DNA from: Anthoceros angustus
Taxonomy: Eukaryota > Streptophyta > Anthocerotopsida > Anthocerotales > Anthocerotaceae
DNA: 64,000 nucleotides
Reading direction: 5' to 3'
NCBI GenBank assembly: GCA_010909165.1
Contig: MU008151.1
Coordinates: 806,001-870,000 of the forward strand
The notes beneath the pieces were generated by a model. The model was not told where the DNA came from. It saw only the letters and a list, made by a program, of their open reading frames with translations, and did no database searches. The position numbers and the translations under genes were made by a program. Shown piece by piece: positions 30,914 to 42,045 of the stretch. The stretch's first letter is position 1; each line of letters starts with the position of its first letter.

Positions 30914-31624
30914 TCATGAAGCAGATTGTGTTAGCAGCAGGCTAGACCACAACAACAGTGGGACTACAATCAAGGCAAGCTGCAAATCAGGTATTTTACC
31001 ATAGCTCGAGATGAAGTTCCCCTCGTGTCCACCCCATCTCCACCAGTTTTCTCTGAACATCCAGACCTTAGTTGTTGGGCAGATGTAGACTTCAGGGGTC
31101 TCATGGTCGTTTGCACCGTCTCCGTCCGTGATGACTCTCCTTCGCAGTGTTGGGTGTCCAACAGGTAGCTTGTACTCCTTAGCCTTGAAGTCAGCTGGCA
31201 CCACAACCACATCCAAGCCCTCAGTTAGCTTTTCCGTCCTAGTCCTACCTAGTGGAATGTTTAGGGAGGCTCTCCGGGAGGTAGTTGCGTTGCTCCGCCT
31301 TAAGTTCTGGTTCTCCCTAGTCAAAGCCTCTTCTCTCTTCTTCGCCTTCGCCAGTAGGTCTTGCCAGTACTTGGCTGCTCCTCTATCTGCGACTCTGTGT
31401 GGAGGCTCTCCTTCAGGGTGGATAGGACAGGGAGGTGTGTTCAGAGATGGACAGGTGCAGACTCGGCGCGCCATAGCTTGAACACCTAGCGTTCCAGCAA
31501 TCGTGAAGCGAGCTGGGGCGTGCGCAACAGGCTCTATTGTCTCCTCACTGATGCTATGGAAGTCGCTGCTATCCTCTCTCTCAGAGGCCGATAGATCGAT
31601 AGGCGCAGCTCGAGTTCCAGCCAT
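30914..31624 (-). CDS. Antisense ORF in the 3' region of the copia element
   Basis: ATG at 31622-31624, 236 residues; the frame is open further upstream to 31747, beside the polypurine tract, without another ATG. Features: a Cys/His-rich stretch (VCTCPSLNTPPCPIHPEGEP), a charged helix (WQDLLAKAKKREEALTRENQ), a Trp-rich patch (VWMFRENWWRWGG) and a hydrophobic C-terminus (LALIVVPLLLWSSLLL) that could span a membrane. No homology recognised. Antisense ORFs are known in some plant LTR elements, mainly of the gypsy type; whether this one is expressed is unknown. Confidence 0.5.
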   Translation of the reverse strand: MAGTRAAPIDLSASEREDSSDFHSISEETIEPVAHAPARFTIAGTLGVQAMARRVCTCPSLNTPPCPIHPEGEPPHRVADRGAAKYWQDLLAKAKKREEALTRENQNLRRSNATTSRRASLNIPLGRTRTEKLTEGLDVVVVPADFKAKEYKLPVGHPTLRRRVITDGDGANDHETPEVYICPTTKVWMFRENWWRWGGHEGNFISSYGKIPDLQLALIVVPLLLWSSLLLTQSAS

Positions 31625-31748
31625 GGCGATGATTGCTGGAGCGTAAGCGAGAAACTTCTCAGCTGGGGTCTGGTTGAAGACTGTGGTGCGTACGCTCAGA
31701 AGATTGTCTTCAGACTTAAGTTGTCGCTGGCTTACTCGTATACCCAAT

Positions 31749-31757
31749 GAGAGGGGG
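31749..31757 (+). other. Polypurine tract of the copia element
   Basis: GAGAGGGGG directly precedes the 3' LTR, as required for plus-strand priming. Confidence 0.85.
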
Positions 31758-31941
31758 TGTTACGGATAATAATAATACATTACTATTATACATTGGGTTA
31801 TACTCGATATGAGGGTAAACCCTAGAGTCAGTTATTGGTTGTAACCGTTTTGTGGGAACAGGGTATATGCTCCTGGTTCCCCTTGTATAATCTATCTTCT
31901 AGTTGGTGGATTTGTGTGTGCGTGAAGATCAAAACTCAACT
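31758..31941 (+). repeat. 3' LTR (184 bp)
   Basis: Matches the 5' LTR except for one substitution (CTGGTTCC for CTAGTTCC) and absence of 26 bases after GTGAAGATC. Followed by target duplication GGCTC at 31942-31946. Confidence 0.9.
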
Positions 31942-31946
31942 GGCTC

Positions 31947-32020
31947 CAACCTTGCCTGCAAAAGTCACGGGGATACAGAGAGGGGCGATATGGTGTTTTG
32001 AAAGCATTGTTACAAAGATT
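31947..32020 (+). pseudogene. PPR E-region fragment, plus orientation
   Basis: Reads CKSHGDTERG then WCFESIV on the plus strand, equivalent to the E region of the PPR genes (CKSHGDIERAMWCFESIV). It is immediately followed by a fragment in the opposite orientation, so an inversion breakpoint lies at about 32020-32030. Confidence 0.6.
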
Positions 32021-32027
32021 ACAAAGC

Positions 32028-32455
32028 CCACAACATTACTTTAGCTCTTTCCATGATAGTAGCATCTTCTCTGCCCCATGTAGATAGGCTTCACGCCCAA
32101 GAAGATCAATCATGCAATTGTAATGCTCAAGGGTAGGTAGTACAAGAGTGTCATGCTGTTCAGCCATGGAACCGAAGTGATGGCGACCCTGTGAAAACCC
32201 TGGCGTCCATCCCCCATTTCATCACATGACCACCATGCAGGTCCCCACACCTCCGTCATCCAGCACCCCTTTTTCAATGCAGCTGTCTCCCCTTTTGTAA
32301 GGCACACGTGGTTGCACAGGCCTTGGGAAGGCAAGCAAAAGTAGCATGGTCAGCCAAAATAAGGCCTTCTTCCTCCATTTGTCCATGCAGAACAAGCGCT
32401 TTATGGGCCGAGTCCTCACTCTGCATACCCAGATATTTGGGCAATTCACGTCACC
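32028..32455 (-). pseudogene. PPR fragment, minus orientation
   Basis: The complement covers NVVGLTSLL, AEKMLLS, YNCMIDLLGR, then a damaged stretch, and the GRQLH/EQEGLILAD motif region seen in the intact genes. Gaps and stops abound. No start, PDF motif or deaminase is present. Confidence 0.7.
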
Positions 32456-33060
32456 AATGGGAATAGCTAGGGAGGAGTAATTTACAAATATTTGGTGACA
32501 ATAATAATAATAATACTAATACTAAATAATAATAACGCCCGAGAAACTGCGGACGGGTCTGGCAGAATTGGAGCGCATCTGAATTGGCAGAATTGGAGCT
32601 CTGCGACGGTGGGGACGCTCATCGATCCAGTCAACAACCAGAGGTCCGGTCTTCACACGAAATGCATCCCTACAGAGTTTGCTCCGTTCTCGTTAGTTCC
32701 CGCCTCACCTCTTTCAGCTACAAGCGCACTCCGGAGTTGGATCGATTCAACCGGATTCAACCGCGCGCTTCTACGTAGGCTAGGGCAGAATGAGGTGAGC
32801 CTGTTTGCGGATCCTCCACTGCATCTCAGCCGCTTGTGAATTGTACGAGTGCGCCTGAAATCCTGACATCCTGAAATCCTAAAATCCGACACCGAACTCT
32901 CCGTCACGACTGAAGTTGCCACCGACAGGTACCAGCTCCGCCGACTCGCGCAGGCATGCATCCGCACAAGCTTCAACATCCCAGGCAATGGCGTCCATGA
33001 GGCCGCTCAGGGTGGCCTAACGCGCAGCTGCGCGTCAACACCGCGCGCGCAGACACCCAG
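32456..33060 (+). other. Upstream region of the dehydrogenase gene, probable first exon at its right end
   Basis: An AAT microsatellite lies at about 32507-32538. A plus-strand frame open from 32867 to 33060 (ACIRTSFNIPGN, later CASTPRAQTPR) ends at a good donor (CAG|GTATCC) and joins in phase with the exon at 33197. It has no ATG before a TGA at 32864, so a further upstream exon or a damaged start is likely. The Arg/Ser-rich composition could be a mitochondrial or plastid presequence. Confidence 0.45.
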
Positions 33061-33196
33061 GTATCCACTGCCCCCGGCTGTGGCAGGTTGTGTAACCTCA
33101 AAATTGAGCTTGTGACTGAAGAGCGAAAGAAGGTCTTGGGACTGTAGACTGAACGAGTCTGGAAAACCGGCGCGCCCCGTGTCATGTCGTTTGTAG

Positions 33197-34058
33197 GTTC
33201 GAAGGCCAAGTGGCCGTGGTGACGGGAGGGGCGAGCGGGATAGGAGAGGCGACGGTGCGGAGGTTGGTGAGCGAGGGGGCAAGGGTGGTGATCGCCGACA
33301 TCTGTGATGAGCCGGGGAAGAAGCTGGCGGAGGAGCTCAGCCCGGCAGCGCATTTCGTGCACACGGACGTGACGAAGGAAGCGGATGTGGCAGCCGCGGT
33401 GGACGCGGCCGTCGCGCTGGATGGCCGGCTGGACGTGATGTTGTGCAATGCCGGCATCCTCGGCGCGTTCGGCGCAATAGACGAGCTCGACATGAAGGAG
33501 TACGACTACACCTTGGCGGTGCTGCTCAAGGGCCCCGTGCTCGGGCTGAAGCACGCGGCCAGGGTGATGAAGCCGGCGCAGCGAGGCTCCGTCATCATCA
33601 CCGCCAGCACGGCGTCTCTCCAAGCCGGCCTCGGCCCGCACAGCTACACCGTCGCCAAGTCCGCCGTGGTCGGCCTGGCGAGGAGCGCGGCCTTCGAGCT
33701 GAGGAACCACGGGATCCGGGTGAATGCGGTGTCCCCGGACGCGGTGGCCACAACTCTCATGCGGCACTCAGTCATGACACTCAAGCGTCTGCAGGGTTTC
33801 GACCTAACCCTAGAGGCCGCCAAGGAGATGGTGAAGAGCCAGTCGTTGGTGAAAGGCCAGGCGCTGACGGTGGAGCAGGTGGCCGCTGCCGTTGCCTTCC
33901 TTGCCAGCCCTGAAGCCGGCTACATCACCGGCCAAAACCTTGTCCTGGATGGTGGACGCACCATTTTGCAACCTTCCTCGGCACAGGACGAATGGTTTCA
34001 AGGGCGCTCCCCCCTCCTGAGAGAAGCAGGCATCAGAGGTCTTGAGAATGAAACATGA
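33197..34058 (+). CDS. Short-chain dehydrogenase/reductase (SDR), main exon
   Basis: The exon begins after acceptor TTTGTAG at 33196 and joins the 33060 donor to read R-RFEGQVAVVTGGASGIGE. It has the classical SDR signature: cofactor-binding TGGASGIG, acidic ADICDE after beta-2 (NAD preference), CNAGI, catalytic Ser in ITASTAS, YTVAK (Tyr and Lys), and the C-terminal segment GYITGQNLVLDGG. The intron (33061-33196, 136 bp) falls at the start of the Rossmann fold. The set resembles plant SDR110C enzymes such as xanthoxin dehydrogenase, secoisolariciresinol dehydrogenase and momilactone synthase; the substrate cannot be assigned. About 286 residues with no lesion. The body is much more GC-rich than its surroundings. 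Confidence 0.9.
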
Positions 34059-34919
34059 GGCTGGCTACCGTTCGTGCCGGCTGATGCATGGCAGAATAAA
34101 CGGCTGGAAAAGAGCATCCATTCTTCTTGTGTTCCTGCAGAATCTCAAGATTAGCTTTGTGCTCCACACTGATGCAAGGCATGTTGCCCCCACCCTTGCA
34201 AGACGTATCCTGTAACGAACCACATCCCATGTCAGCATGTGTCTAAGAGTCCGGAGTGTCGAACACACCAGGCAGCTTCCTACACCTGAATCAATTTAGC
34301 TTGCAAGCCCATTTGCTTAGCCGGAGAGTGGAGTAACTGTTGCTTCCTGCTCCATGACAACATTTCCTAACCTTGAGCATTGGAGCTTTGGAGGATTATT
34401 GCATCCCCTTTCGGCTCCTGATATCACTTACCGAACTAGTGAAGACGGTGTCCCCTTCCAAAATCTATCTGCAGCCTTGAGCAAAAGAGCTGAATTGGAT
34501 CCACTGGAAAAAAAAAAAAAAGAGCCGATAGGTGTGTTGAGCACAAACAGTGAAACACTTACCCTGTCAAGGCAACAGCATTCGAAGAAGAAGCAGTCTG
34601 GATTCAGGCAGACACAGTCAGTCCCTCGACATCCACAGTTCCATGGACCGACACACACGCCCGCCGATGGCTTGAGGCGAAAAACATCTCAGCGAATCGG
34701 ACGCAAGCATCGTCGTTTTAGACCTTAAGCCCTAGTCCGGGGCGTTCTTCCCGCCGTATCTGCGGGGATTCTCTGCTTCCGCTTCATCCATCCCCACCGC
34801 AATCCAGCTCTCAAGAGGCTTCTTTCAATGCATGCTGTGCAAGTGGGAAGGCTTTTGGTCATGTAGGGAAGGGTATGAACAGCAGGTGTCGCAGAGCTAT
34901 GAACTGTTAACGAAATCAG
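34059..34919. other. Intergenic
   Basis: No gene is supported. A 14-base A run lies near 34510. The right end should contain the promoter of the plus-strand PPR gene, but no clear element is seen. Confidence 0.4.
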
Positions 34920-37459
34920 ATGCCTGCGCTTCCCTTCCCTTCATGTCCAGGGAGGCAAGCAATTCAGAGATCCCATGGCAATGATGCAGACGGACTTGTG
35001 CGTGGTGCTGCCGCCGCTGGCAAATCCGGCTGCTACCCAGCCGCATCCCGACCCTTGGCTTCTGCACTTGCCCAAGTGGGAGGCGGCCAAGCCTCCCAAC
35101 GGAATGAAGAGGAAGAACAGCGGCAGGAGCAGCTGTGGCATCGATTCTTCCAGGATCCTTCAGACTGGTGGGATAACAGACCGGACAAAAGGGGTCCCAC
35201 GCATCCCGACTTCAGGCACAAGACCTCCAGGGAGCCGCTGTGGCTCAACAGCGCTCGTAAGCCGGCTTGGGTGGACGCGCAGCTGGCCAGGTTAGATGTC
35301 CTCATGAGGGGGCCTCGCGCCTCACCTGCACTTGATCCCATGTTCCACAGCCTGAGCAAATGTTGCGAAGAGGCGGAGCTGAATGCTGCTGTCGAGGCAT
35401 TGGACACCCTGGTGCAACGAGGATGCCATGTCTCCGACACGCTCTTTTATCGCGTCCTGAAGAGGTGCATGGCAGAGAAGAATCTCGGCTGTGGTGAGCG
35501 CGTGCATGCTCTGGCACTCCGATGTGGGTACGGCTCGAACGCATTCTTGGCCAACCACATCATTGGGATGTACTCCTCTCATGGCAGGTTGGATGATGCA
35601 GTTGAGGCCTTTGCCCGAGTGCCTGTTCCCAGCATTCACATGTGGGCGTCCATGATTCTGGCGCATGTCCGGCACGGCAGCATGCGCAGGCTATCAACCT
35701 CTATCTACAATTGCGAGCAGTCGGTGCGAAGCCGAATAACCATGTCTTCGTGGCAGTCCTCAAGGCGTGTGCCTCAGCACAGGACCTGGTATCGGGCAAG
35801 GAGGTTCATGTACATATTCAGGCTAGTGCGGAGAAGACGGATCTTTTGTCATGAACAGCCTGGTGAACATGTACGCCAAGTGTGGAGGCTTGAATGAGGC
35901 CCGCAAGGTGTTTGAAAGCATGCCCACAAGAGATGTGGTGACATGGACTGCCCTGATTGATGGATATACTCAGCAGGGGCTCGGGACAGAAGCCCTAGCT
36001 CTATATGCAAGTATGCAACAAGAGGGCATCGGTCTAGCCAATCGCGTGACGTTTGTTTGCCTTCTTCAGGCATGTGCTGCTGTCGGAGCACTGCAGCAGG
36101 GGAAGCAGCTTCACTCGCAGATTCGACAAAGAGGCCTTGAAGCTGATGTGGTCATCGGTAACTGCCTGGTGAGTATGTACGCAAAATGTGGGAGCTTGGA
36201 GGATGCTCGCAAAGTGTTTGACACTTTCCCCAACAGGGATGTGGAAATGTGGACTACCATGGTTGCATTGTATGCGCAGCAGGAGCTGAGTCGAGAAGCT
36301 CTGTCTCTGTATGCAAGCATGCAAGAGGAGGGCATCTCCCACTGGACTCCTTCACCCTTGGGTGCCTCCTCCGGGCATGTACCAGTGTGGGTGCCCTTCA
36401 GCAGGGGAAGCAGCTTGCTAGGCAGATCCAGCAAGCTGGTTTGGAAGATGATGTGCTCCTCGGCAGCTGCTTGGTGGATATGTACTCCAAATGCGGGAGT
36501 TTAGAAGAAGCCCGAAAAGTGTTTGACATGATGGCCACTCAAAATCTGGTGACATGGACAGCTATGATCAATGGGTATGCTGAACACGGAGATGGTCACA
36601 TGGCAATTCAGTGTTTTGAAGAGATGCTTCAGCAAGGAATCCAACCAGATGAAACAAGTTTCACTTGTCTTTTCGTGGCATGCAGTCATGCAGGCCTGGT
36701 ACATGAGGGCCTGCGATATTTTAGGATGATGGTTGAGGAACATGGAATCACACCCACTGAATATCACTATAGTTGCATCGTCAGTCTCCTTGGTCGGTCA
36801 GGTTATCTGGATGAGGCTGAAAATATTCTGCAAACTCTCTCATGTATGAATGTGGCCGTGGGCTGGAAGGCTTTGCTGAGTGCTTGCAAAAGCCACGGGG
36901 ATGTAAAGCGTGGGCATCGATGCTTTGACCATCTTGTAGAGCTGGAACCAGAAAACGCAAGTGCCTATGTGTTGTTGGGTAACATGTATGCCAAAGCAGG
37001 CTGGTGGGATGCTGTTGATACAATAGAAAGCTTGAGAAAGGCAGCAGGTGCTGTGAAGAAGCCAGCAAAGGCATGCATTGAAGTGAAGAACGAGGTGCAC
37101 GAGTTCACAGTGGGGAGAAGAGGGCCGACATTTTGAGGACGCTAACAAGTATGAACTCCAGGTTGAAGGATGAAGGAGGCCATGTGCCACAAACAGAATT
37201 AGTCTTGAGGGCTGTGTCTGAGCAGGAGAAGGAAGATGCGCTGTGTGGGCATGCAGAGAAACTGGCCTTGGCGTATGGTCTGCTGAGCACACCAAATGGC
37301 ACAACTTTGGTAGTGACAAAGAATCTGCGCATGTGCGATGACTGCCACAGTAGCACCAAAATCATGTCACGGCTTGAGAATCGAGAGATTGTGGTGAGAG
37401 ATTCGCATCGAGTGCATCGGTTCCTAGATGGGTCTTGTTCATGCAGGGATCGGTGTTGA
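34920..37459 (+). CDS. PPR editing factor with OSB-type PDF motif and KP-type deaminase; four frameshifts
   Basis: ATG at 34920. Segments: 34920 to about 35678, then to 35854, 35851-36335, 36335-37130, and about 37125 to the stop at 37457-37459. Read across the breaks, the order is PDF motif (LWHRFFQDPSDWWDNRPDK, HPDFRHK, KPAWVDAQL), PLS repeats, E motifs, KKPAKACIEV box, CGHAEKLALAYG, CDDCHSS and the end CSCRDRC. It belongs to a lineage distinct from the minus-strand array and nearer the gene at 1-1445. Three breaks are explained by single-base contractions of short homopolymers or doublets (near 35677 GGCC to GGC, 35847 T5 to T4, 36336 C4 to C3); the fourth, near 37120, by one extra base. 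The terminal tripeptide DRC is neither DYW nor GRP. Confidence 0.8.
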
Positions 37460-38095
37460 GAGTTCATCGGGCAATATGTCTGAAGATTTAACGACATCTT
37501 CCACAGCTGCTGGCCAATTTTCCGGTTGAAGTCCCTTGCCGGGTCGGAAAACCTACCTCATGGACCTGAAGGTGTCCTGCGGCTGCTAGCAACAAGTTGT
37601 ATCCCGCCCTCCATATCCCGACGTCGTCGCCCGCAATCCTGCATACTGTCATTTAATGTCCAAACGCCAGTGACCTCGATCAGGCCTACCAGGCCTGACC
37701 CGGCCGCCGGGGCAAGAGGCCAAGTTGCTTCACTGAAAAAGATGCTCCACAGCTCTATAACCATGTTTAATGCTCTGGCCAGCAGCAACCCTGGAGCGTC
37801 CTATTTCTCCGAGATGTGGCTTCCACAGAAGGCTCTTCTTGAGAAGGTGCCATTGGTGGAGTTTGGTGTCTGAGATCTGCAGGCCTGTATGCACACCAAT
37901 ACCTGTTGATTTAAACCTTGTCTCCTTTGAACCTTGTCTGTTTGCGACGGCCACCGACAATAATCAATAATTGTTTCAGAATTGTTTCACTGGATAGATA
38001 AAATCGTTTTCTGGAGAAACAAAAGCTTGGAATGACTTCGGATTCCAACATGAGGCAATTCAGCTGTCTGCGCACTGGCTAGTTCTTCGTCATTC
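37460..38095. other. Intergenic between two convergent PPR genes
   Basis: Holds both 3' ends. The last 60 bases match the 3' flank shared by the minus-strand PPR family. No other feature. Confidence 0.4.
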
Positions 38096-41000
38096 TCACG
38101 GTCGACTCTTACAAGTGCAACGACCAGCTGCGAATCGATGCACCCGGTACCCGTCCCTTACAACAATGTCTCTCGCTTCAACCCTTGACATGATCTCGGT
38201 AGAAGTGTGGCAGTCACTACACATGCGTAGATTCTTGGTTACCACCAGAGGAGTGCCACTGGGAGTGTTCAAGAGACCAAACGCCAAAGCTAGCTTCTCA
38301 GCATGCCCGCAAAGCACATCTTCCTTTTCTTTCTCACCCAGTGGCTTCAGCACCAGCTTTGTCTCAGGTACGTGGCCCCCTTCCTGCTTCAGACGTGCAC
38401 TCGTGCTTTCCACCTTGAGCGCAATGTCATCTCTGTTTTCTCCCACCACAAATGTATGTACCTGCTTCTTCACCTCAATGGTGGCCACGGCCGGTTTCTT
38501 GTTCGCTCCTGCTGCGATTCTCTGTGATTCAATCCTCTCTACTTCGGTCCACATCCCTGCGTCGGCATAGGCATTGGCCATCAGAACATAGGCCGATGCA
38601 GTCTGAGGGTCCAGTCTAACCAGACTTTCAAAACACCGCGTTGCCCTCTTTACATCCCCGTGATTTTTGCAGGCGTTCAGCAAAGACGTCAACCCCACAA
38701 CATTGCTTTGGCTCCCACATGATGATAGCATGTTCTCGGCCTCATCTAAATGGCCTGCACGCCCAAGAAGATCTATCATGCAACTGTAATGTTCAATAGT
38801 AGGTTTGATGCCATGCTCAGCCATAGACTCAAAGTGCTTGCGCCCCTCATGCACCAGCCCCTCATGACTGCATGCTGCTAAAAGGCAGGTAAAAGTAGTA
38901 TCATCAGGCTGGACACCAGCAACTAACATCTCTTCAAAACAAGCTACTGCGTTGTGACCTTCATCACAAGTACCACACCCAGCTATCAGGGCATTCCATG
39001 TCACCACATTCTTTGTGGCCAAGCTGTCAAAAACCTGGCGTGCAACTTCCAGTTCGCCACATTTTGCATACATGTCCACCAGGCAGTTGCCCAACACGAT
39101 GTTATCCAGCAGTCCTCTTTCGACGATCTGTAAGTGCAGCTGCCTGCCCTTCTGTAAGGCGCCTGTGCTTGCACAGGCCTTTAGCAGGCAAGCAAAAGTA
39201 ACATGGTTAGCCAAAATCAGGCCATCTTGCTCCATTTGTCCATACAGAACAAGCGCCTCTTGACCCAGACCTTGCTGTGCGTACCCAGCTATGAGGGCAT
39301 TCCATGTCACCACATCCTTTGACGCCAAGCTGTCAAAGACCTGGCGTGCATCTCCCAGTTCGCCACATTTTGCATACATGTCCAGCAGGCAGTTGCCCAA
39401 CCGTATGTCCAGCTGCCCTCTTTCCACAATCAGCGAGTGCAGCTGCCTGCCCGTCCGTAAGGCACCAGTGCTTGCACAGGCCTTCAGAAGGCAAGCAAAA
39501 GTCACATCGTCAGCCAAAATTAGGCCCTTTTGCTCCATCAGTCCGAAAAGACCAAGCGCCTCCTGGCAGAGTCCTTGCTGTGCATACCCAGATATCAGGG
39601 TCGTCCATGTCACCACATCTTTCCTGGCCAAGCTGTCAAAAACCTGGCGTGCAGCTTCCAGTTCACCACATTTTGCATACATGTCCACCAGGCAGTTGGC
39701 CAACACAATATCCAGCTGCCCCTTTTCCTACAATCTGTGAGTGCAAATGCCTGCCCATCTGCAAGGCACCAGTGCTTGCACAGGCCTTCAGAAGGCAAGA
39801 AAAGTAAAATGGTTAGGGATGCTCAGGCCCTCCTGCTCCATTTGTCCATACACAACAAGTGCCTCATGCCCGAGCCCTTGCTTCACATACCCATCAATCA
39901 GTGCCGTCCAGGTTATCACATCCTTTGTGGCCAAGCTTTCAAAAACGTGGTGTGCATCTTCAGTTCACCACATTTTGCATACATGTCCACCAGGCAGTTG
40001 CCCAACACAGTGTCCAGCTGCCCCTTTCCACAATCAGTGAGTGCAGCTGCCTGCCCTTCTGTAAGGCACCAGTGCTTGCACAGGCCTTCAGAAGGCAAGC
40101 AAAAGTAACATGGTCAGCCATAATGAGGCCCTCTTGCTCCATTTGTCCATACAGAACAAGCGCCTCTTGGCCAAGTCCTTGCTGTGCATACCCAGCTATG
40201 AGGGTATTCCATGTCACCACATCCTTCGTGGCCAAGCTGCCAAAAACCTGGCGTGCATCTCCCAGTGCTCTACACTTTACATACATGTCCACAAGGCAGT
40301 TTCCAACAAACAAGTCGGGAGGAATGCCACTGTGCAACACATCACGGTGCACTTTCCTGCCACATTCCAAGTCAGCAGCGAATGCACAAGCTCGAAGGAC
40401 AGCTACAAAGATGTGGCCATCCGCCTTCACTCCTGACCTACGCATCTCATGGTACAGTTGTATGGCCTCGTTAGGTTTCCCGTGTTTAGCAAGTGAAGAG
40501 ATTATGGAAAACCACATGAAGACATTTGGTTTTCCCACCCTGGTGAACACATCCATGGCCGCCTGCAGCCTACCTCCGGATGCATACATGCGCAAGATAT
40601 GGTTCCCCAAGTACGGATCCGACTCGTACCCAAGGTCGACAACGAGGTCATGAACTCGTCGCCCCATAACCAGATCCTTCTTAGCTGTACACAGTTTTAG
40701 AACAGTGTAAACCAGAGACTGAGAGGTAGCAGAGTCTGTCTGCGCCAGAGATTCCAAGGCTCCAACGGCCTCAGAAAGCTTCCCTGCTGACATAACGTGT
40801 GCACGGTTACAGCCGTTACGGCGCCCATTTCCGATCCTGCACGCCTGCCAGGTTCAGGATTATCCAGAGAGCTCGACTTGAAAGGAGAGGCACGTTGACC
40901 CATCTGCATATCCAAAGAAACGAGTTGCTCATCAACCCAAGGTGGCTTGAGCATGCTGTTTAACCACAGGACCTCACTGGATTCCTTACGCCGGAAATCA

Positions 41001-41299
41001 AGCGCACGGGAGCACTTCTTATCTCGTCTGTCGTCCCACCACATGGTTGGGTCCAGAAAAAATTGTTTCCACAAGTACTCCTGCACCTTGCGAGCACCCT
41101 CGGTGGAAAATTCGACCCCACCCACAAAGTTCCTGGCAAGTGGAAGTGCTGGGCTGGATACACTGCTGAACCTGGCGGCGTGGTTGTTTGCCACGGGTAT
41201 ACCCCCAAAGGTGAGGTGAGCGGGAGCTCCTCGTAGAACCCCTGGAGACACACCACTTTGTTGGGTCCAGACCGGATCCGGCTGCCACACTGTGGCCAT
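38096..41299 (-). CDS. PPR-DYW:KP editing factor, array-type, interrupted by several single-base frameshifts
   Basis: ATG at 41297-41299. Readable parts: 41299 to about 40785, 40793-39960, a short middle part (39960-39700), and 39706-38096. The combined protein has the PDF motif (WWDDRRDKK, LDFRRK, PPWVDEQL), a long PLS tract with at least four copies of a motif triplet of about 300 nt, E motifs, KKPAVATIEV, CGHAEKLALAFG, CSDCHTS and terminal CTCKSRP. Breaks lie near 40783 (C4 to C3), 40022 (T4 to T3), 39960 (CC to C), 39798 (lost C) and 39727 (extra T). The last 536 codons, including the deaminase, are intact. The PDF core has LDF instead of PDF. Confidence 0.78.
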
Positions 41300-41449
41300 C
41301 GTTCAGGGAGCGCTGTCGGAAGATGAGGCTAAGAACAAACTATCTATGCATGCCAGGATGCCCAGGTACACACCTAGAATCGTGGTACCTGTGTATGTGT
41401 GGCAGAATGCCCAGGTACATACCTTGGATCGTGGATGACTAGAGTCTGT

Positions 41450-41580
41450 TTTAATCCACTTCGATGGAATTTTGCCATTACGGGACTTGGCCACTTGAAC
41501 CATTTCTACCTAAGCTGCCAGCACCAAGGGCATCCACTCCCTCTTGGCACCCCATCTAAGTATCGATCTTTCTTCGTTAA
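41450..41580. repeat. Dispersed repeat family, copy 3
   Basis: GCACCAAGGGCATCCACTCC and CACCCCATCTAAGTA match copies 1 and 2; the upstream CACTTCGATGGAATTTT block is also shared with copy 2. Confidence 0.6.
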
Positions 41581-41847
41581 TCCGCCAGTTTGCCGCTGGT
41601 AGCCTGCAGAAAACGAGAGCTTGGTTAAGGGTGGTATGTAGGTGCTGCCAAAAGTGGGACAGAAAGTGCGGATCCCTATAAAAAACAATGGTTGCTGGGA
41701 GGCCATGGAAACGGAACACACGTTAATAGAAAGGGAATGGTTGCTCGGAGGCCATGGAAACAAAACACACCTTACTAGAAAGGGTAGTCTATGTTACAGT
41801 CGTTGTTGCAATTTTATGTCACACTTCCAAATTAACCCTCCTCCATG

Positions 41848-42045
41848 TATTACACCCTCTTTATAGAACTATTAGTTTATGTTCAAGAAGCCCCCTCTCT
41901 CCTCTATCACTCTCCTCTCTTTATTATACCCTCTTTAGAGAACTATTAATTTATGTTCAAGGAGCCCTCCCTATCCCCTATCACCTCCCCTCTTTATTAC
42001 ACCCCCCTTTAGAGAACTATTAGTATATGTTCAAGGAGCCCCCTC
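41848..42045. repeat. 74-bp tandem repeat, about 2.7 copies
   Basis: Units start TATTACACCCTC (41848), TATTATACCCTC (41922) and TATTACACCCCC (41995), each followed by TAGAGAACTATTAG...GTTCAAGGAGCCC. Confidence 0.8.

Larger units (their letters stand above)
24363..31941 (+). mobile_element. Ty1/copia LTR retrotransposon with 5-bp target site duplication
   Basis: Bounded by LTRs starting TGTTACGG. The 5-bp GGCTC occurs immediately outside both ends (24358-24362 and 31942-31946). It has a tRNA-iMet-type primer binding site directly after the 5' LTR and a polypurine tract directly before the 3' LTR. Protein order is gag, protease, integrase, reverse transcriptase, RNase H, which defines copia. 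One frameshift separates the two pol parts. LTRs differ by one substitution and one 26-bp gap over 210 bp, so insertion is recent. Unusual additions are an ORF before gag, a triplicated RNase H/3' UTR segment and an antisense ORF before the polypurine tract. Confidence 0.95.

Noticed and set aside
33443-33913. Overlapping plus ORF rich in Arg and Gly inside the dehydrogenase
   Set aside because: Shadow of the SDR frame, with composition caused by GC-rich third positions.
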